In this document: positions 17,951-28,225 of the stretch, one piece after another | Position numbering within the stretch: position 1 is the stretch's first letter | Layout: each line of letters opens with the position of its first letter | Assembly (NCBI GenBank): GCA_039105265.1 | Contig: JAPFFF010000037.1 | Location: forward strand, 124,001-188,000 | Reading direction: 5' to 3' | DNA length: 64,000 nucleotides | Source: Tritrichomonas musculus | Lineage: Eukaryota > Parabasalia > Tritrichomonadida > Tritrichomonadidae | Notes under the pieces: model-generated | Database searches by the model: none | What the model saw: only the letters and a program-made list of their open reading frames with translations | Told to the model about the DNA's origin: nothing | Translations under genes and position numbers: made by a program

Positions 17951-18390
17951 TTTATCTCAAAACTATATCTTAAAATTGTACCATCAATTCATTTATTAAA
18001 GTAAAAATATGAATTATATAAATTTATTTTAATAATATAAATATAAAAATAAGTCATAATTTTGGCAGGATCTTGGTTTCTGTACATCTATTTTTACTGA
18101 TCGAACTTTTTCAAATAATAATATTTTAAATAAATATTTGAGAATATTAGAGCAGAAATTTATTTTGTTGATTAATAAAAATTATATACTTCTTTATTAT
18201 AAATCAAATAATGATTTTACCTACTTTTTAAAATCAAAATAAAATATTTTAAAATATTTATTTTAAATTTTTTGTGACATGCAAATATAATTACTTTTAT
18301 AAATTTATAATTAATATCTAAGTATATTTATATCATAAAATAAATTTTTGATAATTCAATTTCCAAGTTATGAATAAAACTTATTTATTC

Positions 18391-18485
18391 TTCTCAAATT
18401 GAAAGAATATTCAATTAACCTTCTCTCAAATTGAAAAGCTATTCAATAAAAATTCTCTCAAATTGAAATGGTATTCAATCATGAT
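18391..18485 (+). repeat. Tandem repeat of about 30-33 bp, 3 copies
   Basis: Copies begin at 18391, 18421 and 18453 with TTCTC(TC)AAATTGAAA and share TATTCAAT. A fourth, worn copy may follow to about 18520. Confidence 0.7.
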
Positions 18486-18616
18486 CTTATCAAAAATGAA
18501 AGAGAATTCATTTTTCAATATATCAAATTTGAATATATCTACTTTTTGAATTGAAGTTTTCGTTTGCTCAAGAGGAAAAGTTTTATATATATAATAAATC
18601 GAGTTTATATAACCAA

Positions 18617-18671
18617 TTATCTAGATATCACTTTTTGAGTTTTGTAAAATACTCAAAAAGTTATAAAACAG
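18617..18671 (+). repeat. Dispersed repeat block X, copy 2
   Basis: Differs from 13196-13250 at two of 55 positions. In this copy the hairpin extends outward: CAATTATCT (from 18615) pairs with AGATAATTG (to 18678). Confidence 0.75.
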
Positions 18672-18690
18672 ATAATTGTTAAATAAAAAA

Positions 18691-18734
18691 AAATTGATAA
18701 GGCCAATTATCTTTTAAATTCGCCTTATCAATTT
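18691..18734. repeat. Hairpin, 13-bp arms
   Basis: AAATTGATAAGGC at 18691-18703 pairs with GCCTTATCAATTT at 18722-18734; the loop is 18 bases. Confidence 0.7.
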
Positions 18735-18793
18735 TTTCAAAATAAATTGAGAAGAAGAAAATTGATCGTTCTAGCGAAATATTATAATTATTG

Positions 18794-18845
18794 ACCTAAA
18801 CTTTTTCCTAAAAAGCTACTATTCAATTTTATATTCTATGAGTTT
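18794..18845 (+). repeat. Dispersed repeat block Y, copy 2
   Basis: Diverged copy of 12982-13033. Here Y follows X, while in copy 1 Y precedes X. Confidence 0.5.
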
Positions 18846-19141
18846 ATTGATTATTCAAAAGTTTACAAAAAATATGTCTGTTGTCCCTTAAAAAAATAAC
18901 TTTTTAGAATTCTGAAAAGGATATTAAAGTTGTTTATGGCACATTTTATTTTCCATTTTACGACAATTAGTTTACATTTTACGAAAATTTGTTTACATCT
19001 TTTTCATTATTCGAAAATATTTTTGCTGCATAACTTTTTAGATGCGAATATAATCACTTTTGAAATTTTATCAATATTAACATAAATAGCATAACAAATT
19101 AATATATACATTATTTACAATATACAAAACATACAAAAATT

Positions 19142-20299
19142 TCAGCTATGTAGTAAATCAAGGATTCTTTGTTTTTGTTCATCAACATATTCCTGCACTG
19201 ATTTAACATGAGGAATTGCAGAATCTCGTACATCCATCCATTTTGTTGAAGGAGATCGTTTAATTTCTCTTTTCTCATTTCCTGTTGTTTGTATGATGGC
19301 TCGCGCTGAAGAAGGAAGGCCAACTTCATCATTATCAACATTCATTAATCTTTCGTGAAGTTCTTTTGCTTCGGCAAGAGGTTTTTCTGCAATCTCTTTT
19401 AGTAAAGTTATTTCTCTTGATAGTTGTGCGTTTCTTCGTTTAATTTTATTCACTTCTTCAGTTCGTTTAGTTACTTGCTCAGCTAGCTGTTTTGCTTCAT
19501 TTTGGAGTTGTTCATTTCTTTCATGTTCATTTTTTAATTCTGTCTCTATGTCACGCATTTTGTGCTCGATCTTTTCTGAAGCAAAGTTAAACTTTTCATG
19601 AACTTGTGTAACTGGAAGATATTCTGCATAAGGATATATTTGTCCAAGCTTCTTTTCCATTTTAGGCTTATAACGATCTAAAACAGCTTTTTCAAAATAA
19701 GCTGGATCTGAGGAAATGGCCATCTTAAAGCTTGTAATTCGAGTAAGAACTTGCTGATTTAATTCTTGCAGTTCTTCCATGATTGGCTTTGTATTAGTTT
19801 GCTGTTTTTCTGTCATAAAAGCAGGTCTAGATCGAGATAGTGCATCATCTAACTCTGCTTTTAATTTTTGCATTTGAAGTTTAAGTTGAACCTTTTGTTG
19901 AATAGATCTTTCCATTAAATTTCCATATTGATCGTTCATTGTATTTCGTTGTTTTTCAAGTGCTTTTCTACGCGCGAGAAGAAGTCCATTTTTATCTTGA
20001 AGTACCATTATTTCTTCTGCAAGTACATCTTGAGTAATAACTGGCTGTTGATCTTGACGAGCATGAACGCCGGGCTTAGTACTAAGTGATTTTATCTTCA
20101 CTTGTTGGATTTCTTTTTGAACTGCAAGTTCTCCTTCTTTGGCTTTAAGAAGATTGAAAGAAGGCCTCTCAATATGTGAATTAGCGCGTGTCCCAAATAA
20201 ACGAGAACCGAGTTTTAATAGCTTTTCCCGGTCGGTATTTCCTTTATTTAAATAGTGAGAATATTTTTTAATGAGATCATCAAAATTCGAGTCTTGCAT
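19142..20299 (-). CDS. Coiled-coil protein (385 aa), unknown
   Basis: A soluble protein with two long coiled coils, at about 90-175 and 235-325, separated by an ordered segment with KPKMEKKLGQIYPYAEYLP. No enzymatic motif is visible. The arrangement resembles many basal-body, axonemal or intraflagellar coiled-coil proteins, but I cannot name a family. It is divergent with the BAR-like gene at 20363 (63 bp apart), so the two promoters must be very compact or overlap. Confidence 0.75.
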   Translation of the reverse strand: MQDSNFDDLIKKYSHYLNKGNTDREKLLKLGSRLFGTRANSHIERPSFNLLKAKEGELAVQKEIQQVKIKSLSTKPGVHARQDQQPVITQDVLAEEIMVLQDKNGLLLARRKALEKQRNTMNDQYGNLMERSIQQKVQLKLQMQKLKAELDDALSRSRPAFMTEKQQTNTKPIMEELQELNQQVLTRITSFKMAISSDPAYFEKAVLDRYKPKMEKKLGQIYPYAEYLPVTQVHEKFNFASEKIEHKMRDIETELKNEHERNEQLQNEAKQLAEQVTKRTEEVNKIKRRNAQLSREITLLKEIAEKPLAEAKELHERLMNVDNDEVGLPSSARAIIQTTGNEKREIKRSPSTKWMDVRDSAIPHVKSVQEYVDEQKQRILDLLHS

Positions 20300-20362
20300 A
20301 ATACTTTGTTTCGAATAACGTATTGATTGAATTTAAAATTGAATTTAAGAAATTAAATATTC

Positions 20363-21079
20363 ATGTTTGACAGTTTTGTTTCCATTATTAAAGGACCCAC
20401 GGTTGTCAAAACAATTGACCCCCGTTATACACAAGCTAAATTAACTTTAAAACAAATTACATTTGAACCTGAACAAATGATTAAGTATATTGAGGAAATG
20501 GAGCATTCACTTCAAAAATTATCATCAGCAACTTATAAATTAGGAGAAGATATTGATCATTGGTGTGTTGAAGCTCCTGAAGATGTATTATTAGAAGCAA
20601 AAACAAATTTAAGTTTTACAAAGCATTTTTCTGCTTTGACAAATAACTTTCTTATTCCACGTGCAGAAACTCATGTGTTATCTCTGTTAGTCAAATATCG
20701 AAATGAGCTTGACAATATAAAAGAAATTAGAGAAAAAGTTAAAAAGACTCGAAAAGAATTTGATAAATCGAAAGCTTATGTCAAATACTTATCATTATTT
20801 CCAGAAATTGATCAAGATAAAATGACAGAAGCTCTTGAAAAACTAGATCAAGACAATCTAAACTATTCAACAGCAAACACAGAATTTATAGAGGCTGTAG
20901 GAAAACTTGAACAAGAATGGAAAGAAAAATTAGAAAAACCATTCAAAAACTTATTATGTATAACTTCCCAATATATGATGCAAGTTTTTAGTGAACTCCA
21001 GAAATATAGAACAACTTTTCCACCTGGAGTTTTTGATACTAATAGCCTTCCAAATAAAAATGAATCTGTCAAAGAATGA
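20363..21079 (+). CDS. BAR-domain-like membrane-curvature protein
   Basis: A 238-residue all-helical protein. Features typical of an amphiphysin-type BAR domain are the three-helix layout, the WCVEAPED segment after helix 1, NLSFTKHFSALTNNFLIPR entering helix 2, and the C-terminal ITSQYMMQVFSELQKYRTTFP. It has no SH3 or other extra domain, so it would be a minimal BAR protein acting in endocytosis or tubule formation. The fold is inferred from pattern only. Confidence 0.6.
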   Translation: MFDSFVSIIKGPTVVKTIDPRYTQAKLTLKQITFEPEQMIKYIEEMEHSLQKLSSATYKLGEDIDHWCVEAPEDVLLEAKTNLSFTKHFSALTNNFLIPRAETHVLSLLVKYRNELDNIKEIREKVKKTRKEFDKSKAYVKYLSLFPEIDQDKMTEALEKLDQDNLNYSTANTEFIEAVGKLEQEWKEKLEKPFKNLLCITSQYMMQVFSELQKYRTTFPPGVFDTNSLPNKNESVKE

Positions 21080-21223
21080 ATTTATATTCATTTTGTTGAT
21101 AACAATATCTTATTTTCAAACTAAAGAAAAAAAAATAGATATATCAAATAAAAAAATCATAGTTTTATCATATAGTTAATTTTCCGAACAATAATAAAAT
21201 AAATAAACAGATAGAGAACGAAC

Positions 21224-23008
21224 TTAACTATTATGTTCATAAGGAGGCTTGTCAGGATTTCTTGGTTCTATTCTAATATTAAACCTACTGGTTACAGCCC
21301 TCATCGTATTTGGATCAAGACTTCTTGACATAAGTTTTCGATCATTTTCTGGATCTCTTGGTGCCTCGACAACTTCAGCAGTAACTTCAAGTTTAATTGG
21401 GTTGACTGCAAGTTGATGATGTTGTTGATTAATAACAGAACTATCAATAAGTATAATTGATGATGAACTTGACGTATTTTGTGAAGAAGCAGCATGCGCA
21501 TTTGGAATACGAGAAATATTGAATTTTTTGAATTTCTTTTCATGAGATGTATTTGGAGTTGCTGGTGGTTTTCCATTTCTATATTGAGTAGAAATATTTA
21601 TGTGTGGTTCATATTCAGAGCCAGAGCTAGAATCAGCGCTAGAACTAGAACTTTCAGTACTTGATGAAATGCAAGAAGGTATATGTGCCATATTTTGATG
21701 TGATTGGCATCGAGGTCTAAACCTGTTTGCATTAGGTTCAGAACTGTAAACATTCTGTCGAAATAATAGTTTATCTGTAGGCAGTGATTCTAGCTCAGGC
21801 TGCGAATAATTAACCAAAAAATCTTTTAAAGATCTGCCACCATAAACGCTTTGATATCTTTCTGCAAATTTAGTTTGTATGAATGATGTCCATTCTTTAT
21901 GTTCTCGGGAAGGGCATTCTATTTGATTAGTAACAAAAAGTTGAACTATTTGGAAAAAGTGCCCATTCACTTTTCTTTTGACATATGAGGGATAAAAATT
22001 CATTATTTTCATAAAAATATCATGTTCAAAAGCAATTTTTTGAAGTTCAACTTTGCTCTTTTTACGAAGAGCTTCGAGAATGCTTTGATTAACTTGTGTT
22101 GTGCATTTATCTTCATTTGCAAAGAACCTATCGATGAAATGATCAACATATTTTGGAAATAAAGAAAGAATCGCGGCACTACTATAGTTCAAGGGTAGTT
22201 CGAAATCAATTCTTTGGCCATATTCTAATTCGTATTGATGAGCTAGATCATTTGGTTGAGTTGCTTTAATAATAATTAATAAAAGGTTACATGTCTCTGT
22301 GCATAAAAAATCTGATTTTTGATATGTTTGAACAACTAGTTCGTAAAGAGGCTGAAGAATTTCTGGAACATTTAAAAATGGAATTAATGCAGATTTATCG
22401 TTCACAATTTTTGTTAGAGTATATATTTTTGGAACATTTTTCGGGGATTCGATAAGTTTTTTCATTAAATCATAAGATAAATTAAAATTAGAATAATGAT
22501 CGCAACAAATTTTCACAAAAAGCATCTGAAAAGACAAATTATCAATGTAATCAATCAAAATATCGATAAGATTAGGATATTGTGCTTCTACAAATTTTCC
22601 TTGTGAAAATGAAATTAAAAAATCAATAATTTTCGCATAGTTTGCGCATAAAATTGCAGAATTAATGGATCTTGTGGATGGGAAAGAACGAAGATATAGG
22701 AGATATCGATCATTACTAATCAAAAAATTTTGTAGTTTGCGAGAAGATGACGTTAAAATGGTCATTGAATGTCTCATCATTTTCTTGTATTCAATTGGAT
22801 CAACTGTCTCTTCAATTTCAGCTGAAAGAGCAAATTGGGTAATTATATCAAGTTCTTCTTTTTGTGTTAAAAAATTAATTAAATCCGGAGAGTCATTTCG
22901 TAAAGCTGTGGTAAAACCCGGATCTTCTATAACTTTGGAGAGGGTGCAATCTTCGCTATGTAGCAAATCAATCAAGCCTTGGTAATTTTCAGATGATAAA
23001 CAATACAT
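21224..23008 (-). CDS. SAPS-like protein (PP6/Sit4 phosphatase regulatory subunit)
   Basis: A 594-residue protein. The first 400 residues are an all-helical solenoid with the order of landmarks seen in SAPS proteins: an early acidic helix, NDSPDLINFLTQKEELDII, then INSAILCANYAKIIDFLISF and LIDILIDYIDNLSFQMLFVK. The last 180 residues are Ser/Asn-rich and disordered (SSSTESSSSSADSSSGS). SAPS proteins bring PP6-type phosphatase to its substrates. The family call is made by pattern and needs a profile search. Confidence 0.55.
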   Translation of the reverse strand: MYCLSSENYQGLIDLLHSEDCTLSKVIEDPGFTTALRNDSPDLINFLTQKEELDIITQFALSAEIEETVDPIEYKKMMRHSMTILTSSSRKLQNFLISNDRYLLYLRSFPSTRSINSAILCANYAKIIDFLISFSQGKFVEAQYPNLIDILIDYIDNLSFQMLFVKICCDHYSNFNLSYDLMKKLIESPKNVPKIYTLTKIVNDKSALIPFLNVPEILQPLYELVVQTYQKSDFLCTETCNLLLIIIKATQPNDLAHQYELEYGQRIDFELPLNYSSAAILSLFPKYVDHFIDRFFANEDKCTTQVNQSILEALRKKSKVELQKIAFEHDIFMKIMNFYPSYVKRKVNGHFFQIVQLFVTNQIECPSREHKEWTSFIQTKFAERYQSVYGGRSLKDFLVNYSQPELESLPTDKLLFRQNVYSSEPNANRFRPRCQSHQNMAHIPSCISSSTESSSSSADSSSGSEYEPHINISTQYRNGKPPATPNTSHEKKFKKFNISRIPNAHAASSQNTSSSSSIILIDSSVINQQHHQLAVNPIKLEVTAEVVEAPRDPENDRKLMSRSLDPNTMRAVTSRFNIRIEPRNPDKPPYEHNS

Positions 23009-23686
23009 CTGTTTAAAAGTTTACTTGACTCTTGTATCTTTATGTTTTTAGAAATTTTTATAAAAAAAAAATATTTTTTAAATAAAATATAAATAGTAGC
23101 AAAGGGAAAAATAAAGAGTTAAAATGTTAATAAAGATGTTCCGATTACTTGATTAACATCTGAAAAGTAATATAAAATTTATAAACATTCAAAAAGTACT
23201 TTTTAATCAATTATGAATTGAAATATTCTTAAATGATCTCATAAAAATTTCAAAATTTTGAATTAAATAGGATTGAATATTTTAATTTAAAAACTTTAAC
23301 TAACATTTATCAATTGAAAAACAGGAGATATCAAATCAATTTTTCTCTCAATAATTCAATTTTTTTATATTTCTAAATCAATTGAATATTTTTCTTGTTG
23401 TCATTCTAGATTTTGATGTGATTCAATGTTTTTTTTAGAATTTTTTCAAAAAAATTGGTTATAATACAGCATTGACAAAGGAAGAGCTCAATTTTTATCA
23501 GTTTTGATAGTCAACAAAAAATAAGAGCTCAATTATATACCATAAACATTCTAATTTTCAAATTTTATGTAAATTATTCTAAATTTATTTATTCAATAGA
23601 ATTACAAGTAAAAATCATTTATTTGCTTCTTTTTTACATATGAGCTTATTTAATCAATTTTGCTCAAAAATGTAATAATAAAAAAA
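23009..23686. other. AT-rich spacer before the tRNA gene
   Basis: No protein gene seen. Two copies of AGAGCTCAATT occur near 23485 and 23525, of unknown meaning. Confidence 0.5.
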
Positions 23687-23757
23687 TGCATCGCCCGGGA
23701 ATCGGACCCGGACCCCCACCTTGGCAAGGTGAAATTCTACCATTAGACCAGCGATGC
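23687..23757 (-). tRNA. tRNA-Gly (anticodon GCC)
   Basis: 71 nt on the minus strand. Acceptor stem GCATCGC pairs with GCGATGC, discriminator A. The D-arm has GGTCTAATGGTAGAAT, the anticodon stem TCACC/GGTGG encloses TTGCCAA with anticodon GCC, and the T-arm is CCGGG-TCCGATT-CCCGG. All stems pair (one G-T at the top of the anticodon stem). Internal A and B boxes are intact, there is no intron, and CCA is not encoded. It is the only RNA gene I can support. Confidence 0.97.
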
Positions 23758-23877
23758 TTTCTAACTCTTTAAAAACCAATTCCTATATATTTATTAATTT
23801 TGAATTATTCTATTAGTTATTGATTCAATATAAAATTTTATATGAAAAGACTTTTATAGCATTCTTTAAATAACAAT

Positions 23878-25086
23878 TTATTTATTATTTGGTAATAAAA
23901 CTTGATGAAATGGTGCTGTTTTGAATGATGTGTTTTCTGGTGTAGGAAGGGTGGCGCATCTTCTTCTCTTTTGAATTGGTGATGTTGACCTAAAGGTATG
24001 GCTCAATGCCAACGAAGTCATATCATGAGAGTCAGTTTCCTTAGTATTTGAATTGTTGCTTGATTGATCTTCAATTCTTAATGACTCTTGAATGCCGTCG
24101 TGATGCATTTTTTGTCCTTGAATGGAGTCATCTTCTTTGGTATTATTTTGGGAATTGATTCCAGAAAAACTGTTTCTATGGTGAGAAAAATGGAAGATTG
24201 ATGAAACCTCTTCTTGAAATAAAGAACAACTAGAAACAGATTTCATTGTAGGCCTTTGTGATGGGTCAACTTGCATCATTAAATAAATAAGACTTTGGAT
24301 ATCTTTTGGTATTGTAGAAGGGAAGCATATTGAAGCTTGGCAAATAGAATCTCTCATCACTTTTTCGGATTGAGTATGCCATGGTAGTGATCCTGTCGCA
24401 ATTTCATAGAATGTAACACCAAGAGACCAAACGTCAGCAGCAAAAGGATCATAAGATTCTTTTAATATAATTTCAGGTGAAAGGTATGGATTCGATCCAA
24501 AAAACTTGCGTATTAATTGCTGTTTTCCTTTTTTTCGAGATGAATAGTAATCTTCTTTTGGAACTTCATTTGTTGAGGAATCAGGATTGAAATATAACAT
24601 TTCACAAATACCAAAATCAATCAATTTTGGACGTCCATACGAATCTATTAAAACGTTTGAAGGCTTAATATCTCTGTGTGCAATCCCATTTAAATGGCAA
24701 AAGTATATAGCCTCTGTAAGCTTTTTCATATAGAATAACATATCATCTCTTGATTTTATTTGGTCCGACTTAATAAGAGAAGCGAGTGATCCATTAGAGC
24801 ATAATTCAAGAATTGCAAAATTATTTTTATCATCTTCAAAATAATCATAAATAGAGATGATGTATGGATGAGTGAAGTATTTAAGAGCATAAAAATCGTT
24901 TTTGTTTAATTCAAATGATTTAGGTGTAACTTTTGCCGCAAAATATGTATCATTATATTTTGAAGATTTCACTTTAAACACTACCGATGATCCCCCAGAA
25001 CCAATAACTGATAAAAATTCATAATCATGCTTTTGAAAAGGTAAAGAAGAAATTAACGGAGCAAGAGAAGGAGATGATTCTATCAT
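23878..25086 (-). CDS. CAMK-like serine/threonine protein kinase
   Basis: A 402-residue protein with a kinase domain at about 21-292: IGSGGSSVVFKV (28-39), Lys52, HRD 137-139, DFG 157-159 (followed by ICE) and SPE 203-205. A 30-residue insert lies between DFG and SPE (NPDSSTNEVPKEDYYSSRKK), longer than usual. In the alpha-C helix the expected Glu appears to be Asp64 (NKNDFYALKYFTHP), which should be checked by alignment. The C-terminal 110 residues are Ser/Asn-rich. Substrate unknown. Confidence 0.88.
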   Translation of the reverse strand: MIESSPSLAPLISSLPFQKHDYEFLSVIGSGGSSVVFKVKSSKYNDTYFAAKVTPKSFELNKNDFYALKYFTHPYIISIYDYFEDDKNNFAILELCSNGSLASLIKSDQIKSRDDMLFYMKKLTEAIYFCHLNGIAHRDIKPSNVLIDSYGRPKLIDFGICEMLYFNPDSSTNEVPKEDYYSSRKKGKQQLIRKFFGSNPYLSPEIILKESYDPFAADVWSLGVTFYEIATGSLPWHTQSEKVMRDSICQASICFPSTIPKDIQSLIYLMMQVDPSQRPTMKSVSSCSLFQEEVSSIFHFSHHRNSFSGINSQNNTKEDDSIQGQKMHHDGIQESLRIEDQSSNNSNTKETDSHDMTSLALSHTFRSTSPIQKRRRCATLPTPENTSFKTAPFHQVLLPNNK

Positions 25087-25164
25087 TGCTATATATCAGA
25101 ATTTTTTGAATTAGTCTATTGAAAAATGATTTATATTCAAAACATTTCAAAACCATTATTTCAA

Positions 25165-25338
25165 AATTTTTCTAAAGTCGGATTCAAAAGGCTTGTGACA
25201 AACTTTTTGAAAACAATAAGGTCAAATTTATAAATCTTTTAAGTCAATTTGTCCCAAGCTGAATGATTTTTTTTCTGAGAAACATTGAAAAAAATTGAAT
25301 ATTATCAAAAGCATTTTGAATCCGACTTTAGAAAAATT
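25165..25338. repeat. Foldback element with perfect 25-bp arms
   Basis: Left arm 25165-25189 and right arm 25314-25338 are exact reverse complements over 25 bases (core CTAAAGTCGGATTC). Pairing continues inward: GGCTTGTGACAAA on the left against TTTGTCCCAAGC on the right, with one mismatch. No coding frame inside. MITE-like. Confidence 0.85.
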
Positions 25339-25897
25339 GATATATTTTTTTCAATAACATTGAAAATTTAATTGTCAGAAAAGATATTTCAGAAAGTTTT
25401 TTTTTTCAGATGGGTTCCGGCTTGAAATAACGTATTTGGATCATTTTAAAATAAATCTATCTTATTATATTTTCATTTTTTTAAAAAATATATTTAAAGA
25501 ATAAAATATTTATATATTTCTTTATATTTAAATCGATCATTTATGTAAAAAAAAAGATCTAATACATTTATCCATTCATTTAATTTTTTAGCATTTTCAT
25601 ATTATATTTATAATATAAAATTATATATAAATTTAACAACTTATTTATTTATTAATTTTTCGAAATATTGTTTATTAACCGAGATAAATGTATAATATAT
25701 TAAAAAATGGGAGAAAATTGTTTTTGTTTTTCCTCTTGAATCTTGGATATATTATATGTTTAAGATATTTAAAAGTATTTGATTATTTAGTATAATTTAA
25801 TTAATTCATTTATTCTAAATTGTAGTGCTTTAATTTTAAGATATAAACATAATTTTTTTGGAAATAATATTCTCAAAAAGTTGATTTTAAGTTTAAC

Positions 25898-26233
25898 GTG
25901 CTTTCATTTTATCCATACCTTTTCAATAGATCCATAGCACCAAATTTAATTTGTGTTATTTTTCATACAATTTAATTATTTTATTAAATATTTAATAATA
26001 AATTATATAAAAATTATTATTGTACATTATAAGTCTTGTTAAATTTTATTAGTTTTACTTTTTTGATTTGGAGATATTTGTAAAATAGTGAAAATTTAAA
26101 AATTTCTGATAAAAATATTTCTGATCATATTTGGTTTTCTTTTTTGTAAATAAAAACGATCAAACTATGGCCAATTTATGCTAGATTGACCTGCTCTGGA
26201 TCTACTGAAATGCTATGGATCTATTGAAAGCAC
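25898..26233. repeat. Foldback element, 336 bp
   Basis: TTTCAATAGATCCATAGCA (25921-25939) has a perfect reverse complement at 26211-26229. An outer pair GTGCTTTCA / TGAAAGCAC lies at 25898-25906 and 26225-26233. The interior is AT-rich without a frame. MITE-like and unrelated by sequence to the 25165 element. Confidence 0.8.
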
Positions 26234-26377
26234 ATTATTTATTTGATCTCAAATAATTCATAAAAAAGAATGTATTTTTTGATTTTAGTCTTAAAATAAA
26301 TATCAATACATTCTATTATTTATTTTAATATATTTTAAAATCAGAAATTTGAACCATAAAAAAAGATAAATCTGTTT

Positions 26378-26393
26378 GAGATCTCGAGATCTC
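26378..26393. repeat. Perfect 16-bp palindrome
   Basis: GAGATCTCGAGATCTC is its own reverse complement. It could be a protein-binding site or chance; function unknown. Confidence 0.6.
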
Positions 26394-26969
26394 TGTAATT
26401 GATAATTGATATCAAATTTATTTTTTCATATCTCATTTCATATCTGATATCATGATAATCTCGATGTCTGATTTTTAAACTGATAATTGAGTATCAGATG
26501 TAAAAAAAGAGACGTTTTAGATATTGATTCTCAAAATAACAAACCTAGATGAGACTCATCTAATGAATCGGCCTGTTTTTGGATGATCGATATCAAAATT
26601 AATAATTTTTCAGTTTAACAATCGACCTTCAATTTGTATACCTCCTGTTAGATTTCCTTAAGGGAATGTGATGTAAAAAAATAGAAACTAGTTCCTAATT
26701 GCTTAAAGCTAGTCCTTGTTTTAATTTTCTTTTGGTATTTGGTTTATCAGATAAATTTTTGATGATTTATTTTGAAAAATAAATTATAAATTGATTCCAA
26801 ATAAAAAATAAAATAAACTTTTAGTTGCAAATTATAGGAAACATGCTCAGATTGTAAAATGAATCACAGGTTCGCATGTTTTAAACATGGACAAGACCAA
26901 ATAAAACAAATTTGGAGATATTCATAATATGATTGATCATGAAAATATCAGAATTCAATACTAGTACTT

Positions 26970-27918
26970 ATATATTGCGGTGTTGATCAATCACGAAAAT
27001 GTCAGATGACAAGAATAATAAGTTTAATGAACACAATAGTAGATATGATTTTGCACTTAAGGACAAAATAGATATGTTTGCAATAATAAAAAACAAGCGC
27101 CATATTTTTTCTGTTGAATTTATGATGATGCTATCAAAACAAGAAAAAGAAGTCATTTGGTACGACATCGTATGAGAAAGGAAGATATGGGGCTTTTTTG
27201 ATACGATTTTCGTCAATATAGAGAGCCACTTTTCTGGGGGAATGTGGTCGCCAATTTCCTGGTTCCTTTTTGTTGAGAAAGACATTATTCAACCTTAAGT
27301 TTTTATTGTATTATGCTGAGAAAAAAAAACAGAATTAAATTTAATTGGTAAATCGATAATATTCCAAAGACCAGTTAACTTATATTTTTTTGAAGAAATC
27401 ATTTCCCTTTCACGAAATGGTGGTATTTCATCTTGTGGAAGCCATTGTAGTTCATGATCAGTAATTAAATAGAAACAATTCTAGTCACCTGTATAGATGA
27501 ATTTGTAACCAAATCGTTTTACTTTTTGTATTGTTGATAATAACGATTTTGATAATTTAACTCTTGAAACTTTTTGAGAGCTTGATAACAAATGTGGAGT
27601 CCATCTTAAATGTTTAAATTCATGCATAAAATCTATCTTTAAAAGACGATAAACCGTTGTCCATTGTATTCTTTTTTAATATAGATGAAGTACGATTGAT
27701 TTGAGATCAATTTCCATTTTAACAATTGCTTGTAATGGTGAAACTGGTTGATTGTTTATATAGAAACCTTTTGTGTCATTATAATTATAACTGTCAACAA
27801 AGTTATGAATTTCGGTGTCTTTTTTGTATTGGCTGAAATGTTTAACTATTTGTATAATATATTGTTTTTCATTGTTAGTTATATTTGGTAAATAAATTAT
27901 GTAAAAAGCATGGTTCAA
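26970..27918 (-). mobile_element. Relic of a mariner-type (D,D34D) DNA transposon
   Basis: Reading the minus strand gives a worn transposase. An N-terminal segment from about 27918 (ITNNEKQYIIQIVKHFSQY) is followed by TTVYRLLKIDF and HLRWTPHLLSSSQKVSRV, the mariner signature HLRW-PHLL-Q. Then come YKFIYTGD at the first catalytic Asp (stop codon directly after it, near 27486), GLWN, and near 27240-27130 a frame with RPHSPRKVALYIDENRIK and FSYDVVPNDFFF, matching the third Asp region. The block around the second Asp is changed and roughly 50 residues before it are missing. Frames shift, so it is dead. I could not find terminal inverted repeats. Confidence 0.75.
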
Positions 27919-28225
27919 TTATGATTTTGTTATATGGACTTTGCAAATTTAAAAAGTGATTGCATTTGTTGAAATTGTTCTCCAATGGCCAATCTATGCA
28001 TAACAGGAATACCGATTTTAAAATTGGAAGATTACATTATGTTATCACTTTGAGCATTTCTTCATGGCTGATTTATTTGTGAAAATATAATTATGCTTCA
28101 CCCTCAAATCGGTTTTAAGATATTTTGATTTTAACTCACAAATTAATCTCTGAATTGCCTAAAAAAACAATTTCTGGCAGGACAGTTCTCATTTTAGTGA
28201 CCATGCATAGCTTCAAGTGTGTTAG

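Larger units (their letters stand above)
17817..19141. other. Repeat-bearing spacer right of the island
   Basis: No gene seen. Contains the GGTAGGGGGG doublet (17921-17950), a 30-bp tandem repeat (18391-18485), blocks X and Y (18617-18671, 18794-18845) and a hairpin (18691-18734). Confidence 0.55.
25087..26967. other. Gene-free region with foldback elements
   Basis: 1.9 kb without a supported gene. It holds the foldbacks at 25165-25338 and 25898-26233, an imperfect foldback near 26281-26342, and the palindrome at 26378-26393. Confidence 0.6.
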
